The translations under genes were made by a program, and so were the position numbers. From Gyrodactylus bullatarudis (Eukaryota; Platyhelminthes; Monogenea; Gyrodactylidea; Gyrodactylidae): a DNA stretch of 60,122 bases. Positions 10,561-21,500 of this stretch are shown piece after piece. The DNA is taken from NCBI GenBank assembly GCA_012064415.1, contig SSNU01000258.1, positions 1 through 60,122 on the forward strand. The letters are read 5' to 3'. How positions within the stretch are numbered: position 1 is the stretch's first letter; every line of letters begins with the position of its first letter. The notes beneath the pieces were generated by a model. That model was not told the DNA's origin. It did no database searches and was given only the letters and a program-made list of their open reading frames with translations.

Positions 10561-13500
10561 CAAATTCTGGGATTTTAATGTTCAAAATAACAAAGACCAT
10601 TTGGCAGTCATTTTCATGTTGAGTTTGAAGAAACAGGAGAAGATTTCATCTAAAAAAGGCTTGGTAGCTCTTATCTCAAACTTAAGCTATAAAGTTCCTT
10701 TAAAAGTTTTCTTTTGAACTTTTTAAAAGATTATTGATTTTAAACCATTTTTTCTTCTTTCATCGTTTGTAGATTTTCAGCTCATAAAACGTTCGAAACA
10801 CACACAGTTAGATTTTTATTACTAGTTGCTTACTTATTGCTAGTATATGAATGATAAAATCCAAAATATCCTAATGTATGAGTTCAATGTTTAGTACTAG
10901 CGGGAATATCTATGTTTAATATCCGGAGTCGGAACATCCAGTTAATACATAAATCGATTATCATTATTGTGTCTTAAAGTTTTAATAAGTTTCAAAATAT
11001 TTCATTTTCAAGTGCACTTGAAAATAAAAATATCGTAATGAAAAATTTAGATTTTTGAAACCTAAAGAACGTGACTCTAATGGAAAGCTTTAGATAATTA
11101 TAATTTTAGCTAAAAAAGTTAACCTATTATAATAATAATAATATGATAATTATCAGAAGATTTTTATCTCAAATCAATTTTCCATTTAATCCTTAGAGTC
11201 CCAGAGAATTTATTTTCATGACTCGCATTCAATCTTTTGTCTATCCGATTGTTTGCAAATATGCTGTTTACCAGTCTACAGTTTAGCAGAGAGATGAGAT
11301 TTCCTGTCGAATCAAGGTCGAACGAAGCATATATTGAGGCTTAAATAAAAATGATATGTGATAGAAATAACATTAAGTGTTAAAAAAAGGAATTAATCTT
11401 ACATTGGAAACTGATATTATGAATTCAATCCATAAAAATTCGAAAGAATATTACAAGGGATATTAGAGAAAAACTTTTTTCGCTATTAGATATTATGAAT
11501 AAATTCATTTTATTTTTGAAAGAGGACATAAACTAAAATCAACAAAAATCTATTCCAGTAATTGATCAAACAAATTAAATGCATTATCTTAATTATCTGT
11601 CCAATGCTCTCATTTTATACAGAGAGATTAACTAATCTAAAACCTACCTGAGAATATTAATTTGTGAGAATATGCTCTCCTCCTGTTGAAAGACTTCAAT
11701 AAATTATTCATTATACCTATTTTCCATCTTTAAGAATGAAATTACTTTAATGAAAAAACTAACAAATTTGTGAGAAAAAGAAAAATTAGTCAGAATAAAG
11801 TAGAGAATGTATTGTAGTTAATTTTGGAAATTAAAGCTAAAGCTAGCTAAAGATCTATTAGCGTTATTCAGATTCAGAAATATTCCGAAAATTTCCGAAT
11901 CGTCACAATTTTACTTAGCAAGCTAGCTCCCTGGTAGGTTGATATCATTAATCCTTGATCTATTATTATCAAAGCTTGAAGAACAATAGATGGGTCCTAT
12001 TAACATCCTAGGTATTCTTAGAGATAGTTCTTGCGAAGAAGGAGAAGGTATCAAATTTCTTTTAGAAATTTTATAAGCTCTTTTATTATGAATAATTTTT
12101 GAAAAATATATATTTCACAAGATTATCAAAAATTAATACTTGTTTTAACAATTTTATTTTCGGTAAATTTTCGGATTTTTTCAGATGGACCCGAATCTGA
12201 ATTATCTGAAGAACTCTAGAATCTATTCCAAGATATTAATATATTCCCTTTCGAATAAGTCGAAAAAAGTATTTCTGAGGCTTTAAATTTTTTAGGGTTA
12301 AAGAGAAAATATTAGTTCAATTTCACATGGTATCAGGCAAGTGTATTTTTTCAAATCTGCCATACAATAAAAATAAACAAAAATCAATCAAATCTTGTTT
12401 TACTTTAACAACAAATAACAATCAATAGCAATTATTGGAAATTCTGGAAAATAATTATCTCTGAAAAAATCTTCCATTTTAAAATTACCATCCAACTTTC
12501 TTAATCATCTGAGAATATATGATTTTATAAAAATGGATTTCAGTGAACTAGGCTTAAATTCCCAAAAAATGTAAAACAAACAAGCAATTATAATTTAAAT
12601 TTATAAAATTGATTAACTCTATATCACGAAAGATGAAGATAAAAATTTTAACACACGCAATAAAGATTCAGGATTTTTTCCAATAAAACCGAATCTTCTG
12701 GTGAGACTTCGTTCTAATCAGATGATAGAATTAAAGTCTGTGTGTTCTTAGTAAGAAAAGGATAGCCTCGTAAGAGTTAGCTATATATTCGTTCAGCGAA
12801 TTATGTCTCTATAACCTACATTTTAATATGATCCCACTAAATTTCACTACCTTTTAAAAATGAAATTTCTCTCATTTTTCATGAATATTTTGATTCGTCA
12901 AAAAATGTTTTAAATTTGAAAATTATTAAAATTTTGTTTCTTTTTCCAGAAGCATGGAAAGGTATTTTGAAGCGAAATTTGATGGCGTTATATTAAAATA
13001 CTTGAAGATTAATTTTATTACATCGATTGGGCAACTTTAGTGATTCCGGAAATTTTCATCCTATTATAATAGTTTTAAAAGTAGTATATGAATTATAAGA
13101 AAATTAGATATTAAAAATCGATCTTTGAGGAAAAAACTTACAAATATTATATGATTTTCAAGAAAATATTCTTTAGAGCATATTCTAGGCGTCTACAAAT
13201 GAATTTTTTGGTCATATATATATCTTGAGGCCCTAATCATTCCAGTAAATTTTGTTACTCTTTGTCCAGATGAAACCTGATACCATTGCTTTCTATAGCC
13301 TATCTCATTCAATAAAAATTGTAATAGAACCATTTGAATAGATTAAATTCAATATTTTAATTAAATTTCCATATAAGAATATTTTAAAAAATCTTTATTA
13401 TTTCTCTTTTTACTTTCAAGTCTGCAGTTCAAAGTTCTTTGTAAATAAGAATATCGTATTTAAAATTGGTTTATGAATTTTAAAACAATACCGTATATAT

Positions 13501-13584
13501 TGACTAGGCTGTATTAAAATTTTTGAGAAAGACTCTGAAAGAATAATTAGAAATTTTATTTTTAAATAATTTCATTGTAATTTA
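10561..13584. other. No gene seen
   Basis: AT-rich, no supported coding sequence. It would be intronic if the gene with exons at 1413-1565 and 15119-15460 is real. Sequence near 10600-10760 may extend the adjacent Penelope fragment but is too decayed to assign. Confidence 0.4.
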
Positions 13585-14425
13585 AATTACGAGCTAAATA
13601 TTCACGTAAATTTTCATAAACGTCTGAGAATCCTCTTAAGTTCATAATTCAAAATTGGAAGAGAACATATTAAATCACTAAATGTACATCAGTAGTGTCA
13701 CTTTAAAAATGATAGAATTTTAAAAAGTCAATGAATATAATAATTTACAAATTCTCAAAGGAATAGTAAAAGTTTAAGATACAGAATAAAATGTGAGCTA
13801 AAAAAACACCAAAACTCTCCAATAAATAGCGGAAATGGAGAGAAAAGTAAAAAAGCTCACATAGGGCAGGGTAGTTGAAGATTGTAGGAATAATTTTTCT
13901 GAACGCATAGATTTGGTTTATATACATATAGATTGTATAGATTAATAAAGAATTTCTCTTTGACCCATACGTCTATGCTATCATCACCAGGATTTTTGTA
14001 AAGAATAGAAAAATTCGAAATTGAGGCAGTATGATTTTCTTGTTTAAGATTTGTGGACAAATTCATCAATAGATCTGATATCAGAGACGATGAGACTAAC
14101 AACACAGATGAAGCTGTGAAGACTACAATTTTCATGAAGCTTAATTTTAAAGGTGACGGTTTTAGTAATGATTTTAGGAAAATACTGGTTAATCTCATCG
14201 ATTAATCTCTGAATAATATTCAGTTTGATCCATAAGGATTTACTTAAACCTGAAGAAAAAACTTTATTGATTTACAAATTTCAATGCACTTGTGGGGCTT
14301 CATATATTTTTTTCTGTGCCTTAATTTTTTACTATTTCTTTGAGAATTTGTAAATTATTATATTCATTGACTTTTTAAAATTCTATCATTTTTAAAGTGA
14401 CACTACTGATCATTTAAATTGTCTC
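13585..14425. mobile_element. Penelope-like element with inverted tails
   Basis: Two halves in opposite orientation. 13585-14050 (minus) carries the tail plus the end of the endonuclease region (reads as VWVKEKF and NLQLPCPM on the minus strand). 14050-14425 (plus) carries the linker ([13 protein letters not shown]), part of the endonuclease start and the tail. The two tail ends at 13683-13770 and 14325-14420 are inverted copies of each other. The hammerhead core is deleted in both (the left one keeps ATGTACATCAGTAGTG). Similar inverted-tail architecture occurs at 24.36-25.2 kb and 50.5-51.6 kb. Confidence 0.7.
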
Positions 14426-15118
14426 GACATCAAATAAAATGATTGTTAAAAATAAAATGCATAATGCTCCTTTGGTTGAAAAATAAATGTAATAATTCAT
14501 TATTGAGAAAACGAAAAGTCGGGCTAATTATTTTCATTGACTGCTCTCTAATATAGAACATAAAAATATTCATAAATAAAAAACAGTAAAAGGAATTGAA
14601 TGTCCTTTTGTTCTGTTCCTGATCTAAAAATATCATTCTACATACATTTAATAAATAATTTGTACATAGAAATGATTTATTAGTCATAATAAATAAGATT
14701 CAGATAAAATTTTTCGGTGGAAACTTTAGAACTCTAACTAATCCGAGAATTGAATATCGAACAGTGAATTCTTTAAAATACCTACTCTGAATCATACAAT
14801 ATTATAGTATGTTTTCTAGTGGTTGAATCCTGGCTATGGTGTACTGACGAGTCCTAATAATAAGGACGAATTGCGTCTACATCTGCCACTGTGAGTTGAA
14901 TATATTATATTTGACTCTCTTATGGAATTGACACTCGCTTATCTGAATTTTAATATCTTTGAGAAGACAATATCCAGTGATAGTAATAATCAGTGAATAT
15001 ACTTTGCTAGCAGGTTTAATGTCAAAAAACACTGTAATTTCTACATTGTTATTATCAATTTTCTCTTTCTCCTGTATTGTTGATTTTGGAAATACTTTTA
15101 ATTATTATTTTTTCACAG
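14426..15118. other. No gene seen
   Basis: AT-rich. A minus-strand open frame of 85 codons at 14430-14687 shows no domain and looks like chance. The last bases before 15119 form a pyrimidine-rich splice acceptor ending TTTTTTCACAG. Confidence 0.4.
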
Positions 15119-15460
15119 GTCTTCATACCAAATAAGAGATGCTTTTGTTGTCCATTTTTCTCAAAGAAGAGATATGAATTCAATTACATCGATATTGGGT
15201 TATACAAGACACGACATTCAATTTATCGTAAAGAAATTTATGGTCAGAGTATGAGTATTCAAAAGAAAAGAGATAACAGCAGTCCACCAAGTATTAAATC
15301 AAGTATATACAATAAGACTGAAATAAAACCAATGAGAAAGACTGTAAAACTTGAACGAGCTATCAGTATCAAGGAATCTACATTCAATGATAAAGGTGGA
15401 AAAAATATTTTAAAAGAAATTCCATATTCGATGCAAATTAAACCTGATGTTGTAGTGTGA
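15119..15460 (+). CDS. Candidate last exon of a single-pass membrane protein
   Basis: Encodes 113 residues and a TGA. It starts with VFIPNKRCFCCPFFSKKRYE, a basic and cysteine-rich stretch typical of the inner face just after a membrane segment and a plausible palmitoylation site. A charged, serine-rich, disordered-looking tail follows and ends in DVVV, which could serve as a PDZ ligand. The acceptor TTTTTTCACAG precedes it and AATAAA follows at 15544-15549. Phase 0 matches the donor at 1566, so it probably completes the exon at 1413-1565 across a 13.5-kb intron. The opposite-strand frame at 15259-15540 is a shadow. The family is unknown. Confidence 0.5.
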   Translation, partial: VFIPNKRCFCCPFFSKKRYEFNYIDIGLYKTRHSIYRKEIYGQSMSIQKKRDNSSPPSIKSSIYNKTEIKPMRKTVKLERAISIKESTFNDKGGKNILKEIPYSMQIKPDVVV

Positions 15461-16159
15461 TATATTTTTGTTAGATTTTTGTCCATAGATGAATACAGGT
15501 GTATTAAGCCTGAGAATGTCTTGAAAAGCCATTTTTGCATTAAAATAAATAAGAATCCCCCCGTCCAATCTCAGATACAATCAAAAATTAATTGCAATTA
15601 ATAAAAATGACATTATACGCTTAAATTTGCACTCAGGATACGACTTCAATGCAAAAATCGAAGGCTGTAGAATCATCATGATATTCTACATATAATGCTT
15701 CTAGTAATTAAAGTTTACAACGAGGACTTTAAGTTCGAAAATTCAATTGAAACTTCCCTGTACTCTCCAAAGCTAGAGAAAATCATAAGCAAAATGGTCC
15801 AAACGAATATTTTAAAAATATAACTAATCAGATTTCAGAGATTCTAGATACATTTTTACTTAATTAAAATCTTTTAAATCATGACAGATATTCGCTATCA
15901 GATAAAGATGTCATCCAGAATCACGCAACAACCAAATATTTAGCTAAAACTGACATGATCACAGTTTTATGGCTATACTATTAAATACTATAGATTAATG
16001 GATGTTATAAATGGATTTCCTGGATAAATTGTCAAATATTATAATAATCCACGTTTCTAAATTCATCAAGAAATTAATCTCCTACTGTTTTATTGTTATC
16101 AATTTAATCTTCAACAAAATAATTGTTGCGGGAAATTAGCTGCCTTATTTCCTGAAAGA
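15461..16159. other. 3' flank, no gene seen
   Basis: Contains the AATAAA at 15544 for the upstream candidate exon. Nothing else supported. Confidence 0.4.
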
Positions 16160-16530
16160 TATTCTGAGGTTGCTGGATAGAAAGACGAGAGGTTTTTTGA
16201 GGTGAATAAAAGCTTTTATTTTCGTCGGCTCTCTTCAGACCTTACACCGACTTTTGATAAATATATATACATACAGGAAAATATAGCACAGTATAGTCTG
16301 ACCAATAGCTGATATTCACTCTAGAGTTTTTGGCCAATGGGGGTGTTGACCAATGGGATCCCCATTAGTCTTCCCACCTTTTTAGGGGAGGAAGGAAGTT
16401 GTATATTTTCTGGTTGTCGTCAGGCACTTTTTTGCCCTTTTTCCTTTTTGTTTTGTGTTTCTGGGGTGATGTAGAGGGGTTCCTTTTTCGATTTGGGGTT
16501 GAGGTTATTAATCCGGGCTGTGAAAAGAAA
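16160..16530 (-). mobile_element. LTR in minus orientation (left arm of inverted pair)
   Basis: Reverse complement of the LTR at 16618-16987, about 365 bp. Read on the minus strand it has the same GC-rich start next to the gap, the same TATA-like TATATATTTATC, then CGGTGTAAGGTCTGAAGAG and AATAAAAGC. The arms differ by substitutions and by a short indel in the CCAATGGG region. They are therefore diverged copies, not one sequence read twice. Confidence 0.75.
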
Positions 16531-16617
16531 NNNNNNNNNNNNNNNNNNNNNNNNNNNNNNNNNNNNNNNNNNNNNNNNNNNNNNNNNNNNNNNNNNNNNN
16601 NNNNNNNNNNNNNNNNN
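16531..16617. other. Assembly gap (87 N)
   Basis: A run of N exactly at the centre of the inverted LTR pair. Open frames drawn across it are meaningless. Confidence 0.99.
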
Positions 16618-16987
16618 CTTTTCACAGCCCGGATTAATAACCTCAACCCCAAATCGAAAAAGGAACCCCTCTACATCACCCCAGAAACACAAAACAAAAA
16701 GGAAGAAGGGCAAAAAAGTGCCTGACGACAACCAGAAAATATACAACTTCCTTCCTCCCCTAAAAAGGTGGGAAGACTAATCGGGGATCTCATTGGTCAA
16801 CATCAAAACAATACTCCCATTGGCCAAAAACCCTACTGTGAATATCAGCTATTGGTCAGACTATACTGTGCTATATTTTTCCTGTATGTATATATATTTA
16901 TCAAAAGTCGGTGTAAGGTCTGAAGAGAGCCGACGAAAATAAAAGCTTTTATTCACCTCAAAAAACCTCTCGTCTTTCTATCCAGCA
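16618..16987 (+). repeat. 5' LTR of a Ty3/gypsy-type element
   Basis: Right arm of the inverted pair and in the same orientation as the coding remnants that follow. It has a TATA-like run near 16886-16897 and an AATAAA near 16937, then ends in CA at about 16987. The true 3' boundary is uncertain, because the left arm continues through CCAGCAACCTC, whereas here 16 extra bases with a repeated AGCA intervene. Confidence 0.7.
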
Positions 16988-18115
16988 TGACTGATGGTCA
17001 GCAACCTCAAAATAAATATTCTTATAGAAACAGAAAACTTATATTTATACAGGAGTCTCCTCCTGAACACTAACGAGCCATCCGTTACTATCATCAGAGA
17101 GCTAATAAAAACAATGCAGACTTCAGTGGTCGTAAGAATCGGACATCCGAGCACCTCGTACCGAAACTTCAAGTCTGATTTATTCTGCAATTGCTGCAAC
17201 AAGCGCGGACACACCGCCGACACGTGTTTCCTTAAAAGAAGAACACATTGAAGATAGCGGCATAACCTCTGAATTCAAGCCAAAGAACGGATTTCCCCCC
17301 GGCCTTGTGTGTCCGGCAAGAAGACTCCCGTTTAGCATGAAAGAGAAGGTCAAAGAAGAGTTTTCATTTTTTTTATCTGAAGGCATCATTTTCAAGGTAG
17401 ACCCCTATAGTTCCGGTCATGATAAAGGAAGGGTCAAGTCGTCCACTGCGCATCTGTGGAGATTACAGCCTGAAGTTAAACAAAATAGTAGACGTATCTG
17501 GTTACACAATGCCCACCGCGCAAGAAATACTGTTTGAGCTAGCCGACAGCAAGGTCTACTCAGTCCTGGATCTTTTACATGCAGCTGATAGCAAAAAATG
17601 CACCACCATCTCTACGCACATGGGCTTTTTCACATCTTGCAATTTGGCACCTCCTGCGCCCCTCAGATGTTCCAAGAAGTAATAAAACAGGTGCCTAATC
17701 AGAGACCCAGAAATTAAGGCCTCGGGTTACAAGGTTGCAGCATACCAAGATGAGCACAAAGAAGCCTTAGAATTGGTCGAAAAGAAGGTTAAAAATTTCA
17801 AGATAAATGACAACAAGTCCCAAATCGCCCAAAAGAGAGTCTGGGCTACATTTGTAAGAATGGATGTTTAAAAACGGACGAATCCCAAATCGAAAAATTC
17901 AGAAAAATACAATCTCCCCAATCAGCCAAGGACCTAGATGTGCTGTTAGCCTCGATAAGACATTACGCAAAGTTATGCCCATCTTTCTTCATAGTGACAA
18001 GCCCTATGTATAATCTCTTTGAAAAGGGGGTAGAATGGAACTGGACACCCAGGCTGGAAAGCGATTTAGGACAGCTAATGAATCTATGAGCACCTTGTTT
18101 TGAAGAGACAAAGGA
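16988..18115 (+). pseudogene. Decayed Ty3/gypsy gag-pol
   Basis: Fragmented polyprotein. A CCHC zinc knuckle with spacing C-x2-C-x4-H-x4-C is encoded near 17187-17228, as in nucleocapsid proteins. About 100 bases further, PARRLPFSMKEKV and EGIIFKVDPYSSG match the start of a gypsy reverse transcriptase. After a frameshift near 17415 come PLRICGDYSLKLN and YSVLDL. The catalytic YxDD motif is absent as a clean block; the region near 17727-17745 (AYQDE) appears to be its mutated counterpart. Weak thumb-like sequence continues to about 18090. Much of gag, RNase H and integrase are missing, so it cannot move by itself. Confidence 0.8.
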
Positions 18116-18501
18116 ACATTCGTACATAAAATCTTTTATTATGACCTAGGTATTTTGGTTTACTTAAGTTCTAGTCCAATGGGTCTAATAACTTGTCCAT
18201 TACCAAAATTCTAGTTCATGACAATTTGGGGCATGGTTAATCAAACTTTGACAAAGATTACAACTACAGATGAAATGATATTTAATTGCAGCCATGAATG
18301 TTGAAGAATTCCAACTCCCTATACCCTGGAAATTATTTTTAAAACCAATACTACTTCTGAAAATTATCTCAAATCTTGCTAACTTTATCTATTTCTAAGA
18401 ACTAGTCAAACATAAGAAGTCATTTTTAAAAAATATTAAAAAATTTATAGATAACTAAAACAAGCTTTTTATAGCTTATTCATTTAAATATATCCGAATT
18501 A
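18116..18501. other. 3' flank of VARS
   Basis: No coding evidence. It would contain the 3' UTR of the synthetase on the minus strand; no canonical AATAAA is obvious on that strand close to the stop. Confidence 0.35.
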
Positions 18502-21500
18502 TTAGTTCAAAACATATCTTTCTTTGATGATTTCTTGAATCTTGCTCGCTGATGACAGGATCAACAATGCAGAAGATATTGCTTCATTTTTTATCCAAGT
18601 TTCTTTTATTTCAAGCAACCATTTTTCTGAATCTTGTGATTGAAAGAATCTTGCTGGTCCAGAAGGATTAAGAGTCAGGTTAAGCCATTGAATCATTTGC
18701 GATTTTTCGAAATCCTATCATCAAAATAATTATAGATTATAACAAGTGAAAAGCTCTGAAAAATATTGTGAATTATGAAATAGAATCAAAATGCTACCGA
18801 GTTTTTCTCAAATGCAGAATATCTTGATAAACACATCAAACAGATCGAGAATTGATATTAAGCATCATGATTAAAGACCCAATAAATGGATCCTCGTTAT
18901 CAAGTAAGTTTCTAATTTCATAACAGCCCAGAAAATCGGAAATGTAATAATAATAACCTACAAAGAAACAAATTTAGAAGAAAGTTTTATTTTAGAAAAT
19001 TGAAAGAAGATATATTAAAACCAAATGTACATTTCTTGAAGTATCATCAGTGGTAATTCTTCAAAAATGATATAAGTTAAAAGTTCATTCAAAATAATAA
19101 TTTACAAATCATGAAAGAAATAGTAAAAGTCAAAGAAAATAAGAATAAAATGCAAGCTGAAAAAACACCAAAACTCTCCAATAAATAGCAACAGTTGAGA
19201 GAAAAGTGAAAAAGCTTACATTGGCCAAGGTAATTGAAGATTATAGGAATAGTTTTTTTGAACACATAGATTAGGTTTATATAGGTTATAGAAATTTTTC
19301 TTTTACCCATACATCTATGTTGTCGTCATTGGGGTTTTTGTATAAAACGGAAAAATTAGAAACTGAAGCTGTATGATCTTCTTGTCTAAGGTGCCTAGTA
19401 ACCGCAGTATCCTTCTTCAGATGATCCTCTGCTCGTGTAGATAATTTCCTAATAGTTCTACCTATATATGAGGCTCCACAATCACATTGGAATTTGTAAA
19501 CTAATAGAGTTTTCTCCTCTGGCTTCAGCAAATCCTTATGAATCAAACTAAATAATCTCTGAGTTTTAAATACAATTTTCAATTGTATGTTATTATAATG
19601 TTGATTGATGAGATCATTTAGCCTTCTTCTAATATCATTACTGAACCCATCACCTTTGAAGTTGAGCTTCATAAAAATAGTTGTTTTCTCCAATTCATCT
19701 GTTTCGACAAGCTCATTTCTATCCATAGATACATTCATGAATTTGTCAACAAATTTACCGGGATAACCATTTTCCTTCAGACTTAACTTCACGTTCTCTA
19801 TTTCGTTAGACCATTCCTCAGGGCTTGCTATCTTTCTTATCCTCTTACTTAGACCAATTACTAAGCCAACTTTATGAGAGATAGGACTGAAACTGGCATA
19901 ATGTAGATACTTCCCGGTGTCAGTCTTCTTCTTATAAATATTTCTCAGAATTGATCCATCTTCTCTTCTAGTCAATTTGACATCTAAGAAACTCAAGATA
20001 CCATTAGATTCTCTTTCCATAGTAAAAACTATATTCGGATGAAACGAATTCATCTTGGAGAAAAAATCATCTACTGATACGTTAGGTTTCATTAAAATAA
20101 AAGTGTCATCAACATATCTGATGTAAACATCAGTGTAAGAATTGATTGTTTCAGACATTTTATTTAATTCTAACCAACCTAGGAAGATGTCTGCTAAAAG
20201 AGGACTAAGAGGTGAACCCATAGCTATTCCATCTTTCTGGATGAATACTTTGTTTTGAAATGATAACGGAACGTTTGTACAACAGATCCTAATGAGATCA
20301 GTGATCTCATTACTTTGCATTTCAAAACCTTCGTGTTCATCAATGAAAGATTTAATAACAGATAATGTCTCCTCAATAGGTATACTAGGAAATAAAGAGC
20401 TTACATCTAATGAAATCATTTCATTTAAACCAATATTTAAATCCTTAGTTCTATCCACAAAAGCGAATGTATCTTTGACAACATATTCAGCATAATATGT
20501 ATGTATTGGTTTTAATACATCAATTAACCACTTTGCTAAATTATGTTGTGGACATGACGACATATCCAAGAAAGTTTTATAGCAAACAGAGTAAACACAG
20601 TAATTTATCAAGATTCTACTAGAATAAAATTTTCATAGAAAATAGAATTCTTTTCTGGTGTATAATTAAACTAGAATTCCAAGAAAAACTCACCTCATAC
20701 TTTTTCTCATATAACCATGCATTAATAATGTCCCCACAAGATTCAATTGCTTGATTATGGAATTTTCTACGAGTTATTGAGAATAACTCATTTTCAGGGG
20801 AGGAATTCCTCTTGCAAGATGGTTTTGTTGAATCATCCCCAGTTTTATTGTTATTTTTGGTGCTAAATAATTCATATTGCATAATCATTTCATCAGTTTG
20901 GGACAGTTCTGTCTGTATTTCAGTGAGCTGAATAAGTAAAAATAGAAAATCAGTAATCTTAAATTAAAACTTTTAAATAATCAGAATTATTATTACAATA
21001 AATAATTATCAAGTAAATTTTAATTTTTTTCAGCAATACATTTTTATATTTTTAAATACATGAAAAATATCTTGTGTATAACCGAAATTTATATTAAAAA
21101 ATACTTTGTAGATCTAAAATTAAATTTAGAAAAGTAAACTAACTTTTTTTTCGTCGGCTTCTCTTTTAGATAAAGGAACTTTAGTGATGTAGTTTTCTTT
21201 TTTCATTTCCTTGTTAAGATTTTCTAATTGTGTGCTAAGATTCTTATGTTTGGTAGCTAATTTAGCTTTCTCTTTGTCAACATCAACAAGACTCATGAGA
21301 TTAAGGTAAAAGATACAATAAGATACGTTTTCCTCGTTTCCTGTCTGCTGCTCTTTAGCAAAGACTGTTGAATTGATGCATCCAGAAATTTGGACTGAAA
21401 TTGCAAGATAGATTTTATTCTAACGGAATTGAGAAAAGCTTTCAAATACATTGATTAAAATGTATCTAATATAATTGATAAAAAAAGAAGAATATCACCA

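Noticed and set aside
13675..13698. Hammerhead core in the tail at 13.7 kb
   Set aside because: ATGTACATCAGTAGTG remains, but stem II and GAAA are deleted, so it cannot be a ribozyme.
16365..16780. Four open frames crossing the N gap on both strands
   Set aside because: They run through 87 undetermined bases and are mirror images caused by the inverted LTRs; no coding meaning.
16160..16987. Palindrome as a pure assembly artefact
   Set aside because: The arms differ by several substitutions and a short indel near the CCAATGGG region, so they are distinct copies. An error in their order across the gap cannot be excluded.
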